From the NCBI RefSeq assembly GCF_011751885.2, contig NZ_CP061771.1:3720001-3784000 (forward strand): DNA of 64,000 nt, given 5' to 3'. A program made the translations under genes and the position numbers. Below, piece after piece: positions 61,713-64,000 of this stretch; positions within the stretch are counted from its first letter, which is position 1, and every line of letters begins with the position of its first letter. A model generated the notes under the pieces. It did no database searches and was not told where the DNA came from. It saw only the letters and a list, made by a program, of their open reading frames with translations. Origin of the DNA: Salinibacterium sp. ZJ450. Lineage in GTDB: Bacteria > Actinomycetota > Actinomycetes > Actinomycetales > Microbacteriaceae.

Positions 61713-61925
61713 CTAAACCACGGGAAAGCTCTGTCGGTTGCCCGACAAAGCGGCGATCACCGCGCTGGACCCGTTGAAGGACCGGTCTGGGAGGTCGTGC
61801 AGCGTGCGCACCGTGGCGTCATCACCGGCTGAACGCCGCGCCTCGCGCAGCAGGTCGTCGCGCGTTGCGGGAAAGTCCATGTCGCGCAGCACCGCGCGCA
61901 ATCGTCCAATGTCCAAGCTCGTCAC
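61713..61925 (-). CDS. DUF2795-like protein
   Basis: 70 residues from GTG 61925, chosen for GGGAGG 7 bases upstream (an ATG at 61958 is also open). LRAVLRDMDFPATRDDLLREARRSAGDDATVRTLHDLPDRSF matches the DUF2795 pattern of a small helical protein. Function unknown; common in actinobacteria. Confidence 0.7.
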   Translation of the reverse strand: MTSLDIGRLRAVLRDMDFPATRDDLLREARRSAGDDATVRTLHDLPDRSFNGSSAVIAALSGNRQSFPVV

Positions 61926-62104
61926 GGCAGCCTCCCGGGTTCGTGCGATGCCTCGCATGTGATGCTAAGCACCCCATGTCCGGCTCGAATAGGGATTGAC
62001 AATTCCGCGCAGCTTCTTCCCACAACGACATTCAAAGAGGACAATCGGGTTCAGTGCTTCAGCCGTCTGTGCACTGCACCACCTTCATCGAAGGCGAGAG
62101 GTTT

Positions 62105-62431
62105 ATGGGTGTTCTGATTTACGACGGCATCGAGATTCAATTCGAGGATCGGGTGCTCGCGCATCTGCAAGTGGTCATCGGGCAGAAGCTACGCCGACGA
62201 GAGTGTTTCTTCATGTCGTGGCGCGACTCAGCAGAAGTCGGAGACGGTCGCAGCGCCATCTGGCTCGACCCCGCGATCCCGCTGTACTTCAAGTTCTTCG
62301 GTAGCCGACCCCCCACCATTAACCGGGAATGGATCGAGAAGCTCGCGATGAGCGCGAACAGTGCGCATGGCCTCGTTGTCCTGAGCGAACTCGACGAAGA
62401 CGTCGTCGGTAACGGACACCACAACGGCTGA
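62105..62431 (+). CDS. DUF7882-type small protein, second copy
   Basis: 108 residues: MGVLIYDGIEIQFEDRVLAHLQVVIGQKLRRRECFFMSW and SAIWLDPAIPLYFKF, clearly a paralogue of 60924-61235 in the opposite orientation. It ends 5 bases before the ABC transporter start, so it may be its operon leader gene. Confidence 0.75.
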   Translation: MGVLIYDGIEIQFEDRVLAHLQVVIGQKLRRRECFFMSWRDSAEVGDGRSAIWLDPAIPLYFKFFGSRPPTINREWIEKLAMSANSAHGLVVLSELDEDVVGNGHHNG

Positions 62432-62436
62432 TCGCC

Positions 62437-63411
62437 ATGGCGAACGCGATCCACGCGACGGGGCTTGTTAAGCGCTACAACGACGTGATCGCGCTGGACA
62501 GTGTCGATCTGATGGTACCCGCGGGTTCCGTGCTTGGCCTCCTTGGGCCGAACGGCGCCGGCAAGACCACCGTGGTGCGCATCCTCAGCACCCTGCTGCA
62601 GCCGGATTCCGGCACGGCCACCGTGGCCGGCATCGACGTATGCACCCGTCCGCACGAGGTCCGCATGCGCATCGGACTGTCTGGCCAGTACTCCGCCGTC
62701 GATGAATACCTCACCGGCTTCGAGAACCTGGACATGATCGGCCGGCTCTACCACCTGGGTCGTCGCGCATCACGGGACCGTGCCCGCGAGCTGCTCGCGC
62801 AGTTCGACCTCATCGACGCGGCGGACCGCCCGGCCAGAACCTACTCCGGCGGCATGAAGCGACGACTCGACCTCGCCGGCGCGCTGGTCGCGGACCCTCC
62901 GGTGCTGTTTCTCGACGAGCCGACCACCGGACTCGACCCGCGCAGCCGCACCGACATGTGGCACACGATCCAGACCCTGGTCTCGGCGGGCACCACGCTG
63001 CTGCTCACGACCCAGTACCTCGAGGAGGCCGACCTGCTGGCGGACACGATCGTGGTGATCGACCACGGCAAGGTGATCGCGCAGGGCACCGCCGACCAGC
63101 TGAAGTCGCAGGTCGGCGGTGAGCGGCTCGAGCTGACGGTGTCCGACCCTGCCCGGTTCCACGACGCGGTGGCCCTGCTCACGCCGCGCGGGGTGGGGGA
63201 GCCGATGCTCGAGGAGCAGCGCCGATCCGTGGTACTCCCCGTTCAGGGCGGAGCGGCTGTGCTCACCGCGGCGTTGCGCGACCTCGATGACGCCGGCATC
63301 CACATCGACGATGTGGGGTTACGCCGCCCGACCCTTGATGACGTCTTCCTCACCATCACCGGCCACGCCGCAGAAGAAACAGCGGATGCCACGTCGGAGC
63401 GTGCCCGATGA
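62437..63411 (+). CDS. Daunorubicin-resistance-type ABC transporter, ATPase
   Basis: 324 residues. Walker A GPNGAGKTT, signature YSGGMKRRLDLAGAL, Walker B VLFLDEPTTGLDPRSR and the C-terminal DrrA region (GVGEPMLEEQRRSVVLPV; LRRPTLDDVFLTITGH) place it in the DrrA group of drug or lipid exporters. Overlaps the permease start by four bases (ATGA). Confidence 0.9.
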   Translation: MANAIHATGLVKRYNDVIALDSVDLMVPAGSVLGLLGPNGAGKTTVVRILSTLLQPDSGTATVAGIDVCTRPHEVRMRIGLSGQYSAVDEYLTGFENLDMIGRLYHLGRRASRDRARELLAQFDLIDAADRPARTYSGGMKRRLDLAGALVADPPVLFLDEPTTGLDPRSRTDMWHTIQTLVSAGTTLLLTTQYLEEADLLADTIVVIDHGKVIAQGTADQLKSQVGGERLELTVSDPARFHDAVALLTPRGVGEPMLEEQRRSVVLPVQGGAAVLTAALRDLDDAGIHIDDVGLRRPTLDDVFLTITGHAAEETADATSERAR

Positions 63412-64000
63412 GCGTTGCCACCGTGATCGCAGACAGCGCGATCGTCGCGAAGCGCAACCTGATCAAGATCAAGCGCGTGCCCGACCTGCTGGTGTTCACC
63501 ACGCTGCAGCCGATCATGTTCGTGCTGCTGTTCGCCTATGTCTTCGGCGGGGCGATCGACCAGAGCGGCGACGGCCAGGCCTACCGCGAGTTCCTGATCG
63601 CCGGGATCTTCGCCCAAACCGTGGTGTTCGGGGCCACCATCACCGGCGCCGGGCTTGCCGAGGACGTGCGGAAGGGCATCATCGACCGGTTCCGGTCGCT
63701 GCCGATGGCGCCGTCCGCCGTACTGATTGGACGCACCTTCTCGGATGTCGTGAACAACGTGCTGGTGCTGATCGTGATGGCGCTCACCGGGCTGCTCGTC
63801 GGCTGGCGCATCCGCACCTCGTTCTTCGACGCCATGATCGGCTTTCTGCTGCTGCTCGTCTTCGCCTATGGCGTGTCATGGATCATGGCCTGGATCGGCA
63901 TGCTGGTGCCGAGCCCGGAAGTGGTCAACAACGCGGCGTTCATCGTGATCTTTCCGCTGACCTTCATCGCGAACACGTTCGTGCCGATCGAGACCCTGCC
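63408..64000 (+). CDS. DrrB-like ABC transporter permease (5' part)
   Basis: 197 residues to the window edge. ABC-2 type permease: N-terminal cytoplasmic helix with RNLIKIKRVPDLLVFTTLQPIMFVLLFAYVFGGAI, then GLAEDVRKGIIDRFRSLPMAPSAVLIGRT, the conserved cytoplasmic loop that meets the ATPase. Partner of the DrrA-like gene. The 3' end is outside the window. Confidence 0.88.
   Translation, partial: MSVATVIADSAIVAKRNLIKIKRVPDLLVFTTLQPIMFVLLFAYVFGGAIDQSGDGQAYREFLIAGIFAQTVVFGATITGAGLAEDVRKGIIDRFRSLPMAPSAVLIGRTFSDVVNNVLVLIVMALTGLLVGWRIRTSFFDAMIGFLLLLVFAYGVSWIMAWIGMLVPSPEVVNNAAFIVIFPLTFIANTFVPIETL

Overview
The window is 64 kb of high-GC actinobacterial DNA. It is most likely from the family Microbacteriaceae: two small proteins of the DUF7882 type (often annotated in that family as ATP-dependent DNA ligase) lie at 60.9 and 62.1 kb, with a DUF2795 protein, a DUF4389 membrane protein and a DtxR/IdeR-type iron box nearby. 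No rRNA, tRNA or CRISPR array was recognised. Both window edges cut genes: a fibronectin-III protein on the left and a DrrB-like permease on the right.

Layout. 0-3.2 kb: the start of a cell-surface Fn3 protein, a decayed lipoprotein-like frame and an intact small lipoprotein. 3.2-25.4 kb: an accessory region built around three copies (A, B, C) of a small module made of gene X, gene Y (zinc ribbon) and gene Z (zinc ribbon), with a structured intergenic leader between X and Y. Copy A (3.19-4.1 kb) and copy B (8.86-9.7 kb) are inverted and bracket about 4.7 kb. That segment holds a DnaA-box cluster, two tiny basic proteins, a MbcA/ParS-like gene pair, an XRE regulator and a TIR-like effector operon. 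Copies B and C (24.9-25.35 kb) are direct and bracket about 15 kb. That segment holds a Gabija pair (gajA/gajB), a nucleotidyltransferase/unknown divergent pair, a hairpin-fronted peptide operon and a Tn7-like transposition operon (pseudo-receiver, small ORF, TnsA, TnsB, TnsC, TniQ with a zinc-finger array, degenerate tyrosine recombinase). The right end of the Tn7-like element (ACA terminus) lies exactly where gene Y of copy C breaks off. I could not find the left end.

25.4-29.2 kb: assorted accessory genes (PD-(D/E)XK protein, lipoprotein, two membrane proteins). 29.2-43 kb: a probable aromatic or heteroaromatic catabolic cluster. Ten genes run leftward as one unit: group D flavin monooxygenase, flavin reductase fused to an IclR-like domain, a NitT/TauT-type ABC importer, a nitroreductase, an extradiol dioxygenase-like VOC protein, a CynX-type MFS transporter and an FAH-family hydrolase. 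A large LuxR ATPase regulator is divergent from them, and SnoaL-like and quinone-reductase genes follow.

43-64 kb: more chromosomal-looking genes. An adenylation-carrier-acyltransferase fusion sits behind an iron box, which suggests siderophore-related chemistry. Next come a decayed polymorphic-toxin tail with a frameshifted partner, a flavohaemoprotein, an SDR without its usual catalytic residues and a carboxylesterase pseudogene damaged by an internal inversion. They are followed by a flavodoxin, a quinone reductase with twin palindromic operators, a CPBP protease, an OafA-type acyltransferase with a lipoprotein esterase, small Microbacteriaceae proteins and a daunorubicin-type ABC exporter.

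All calls come from reading the sequence and from remembered family motifs. No database search was run.
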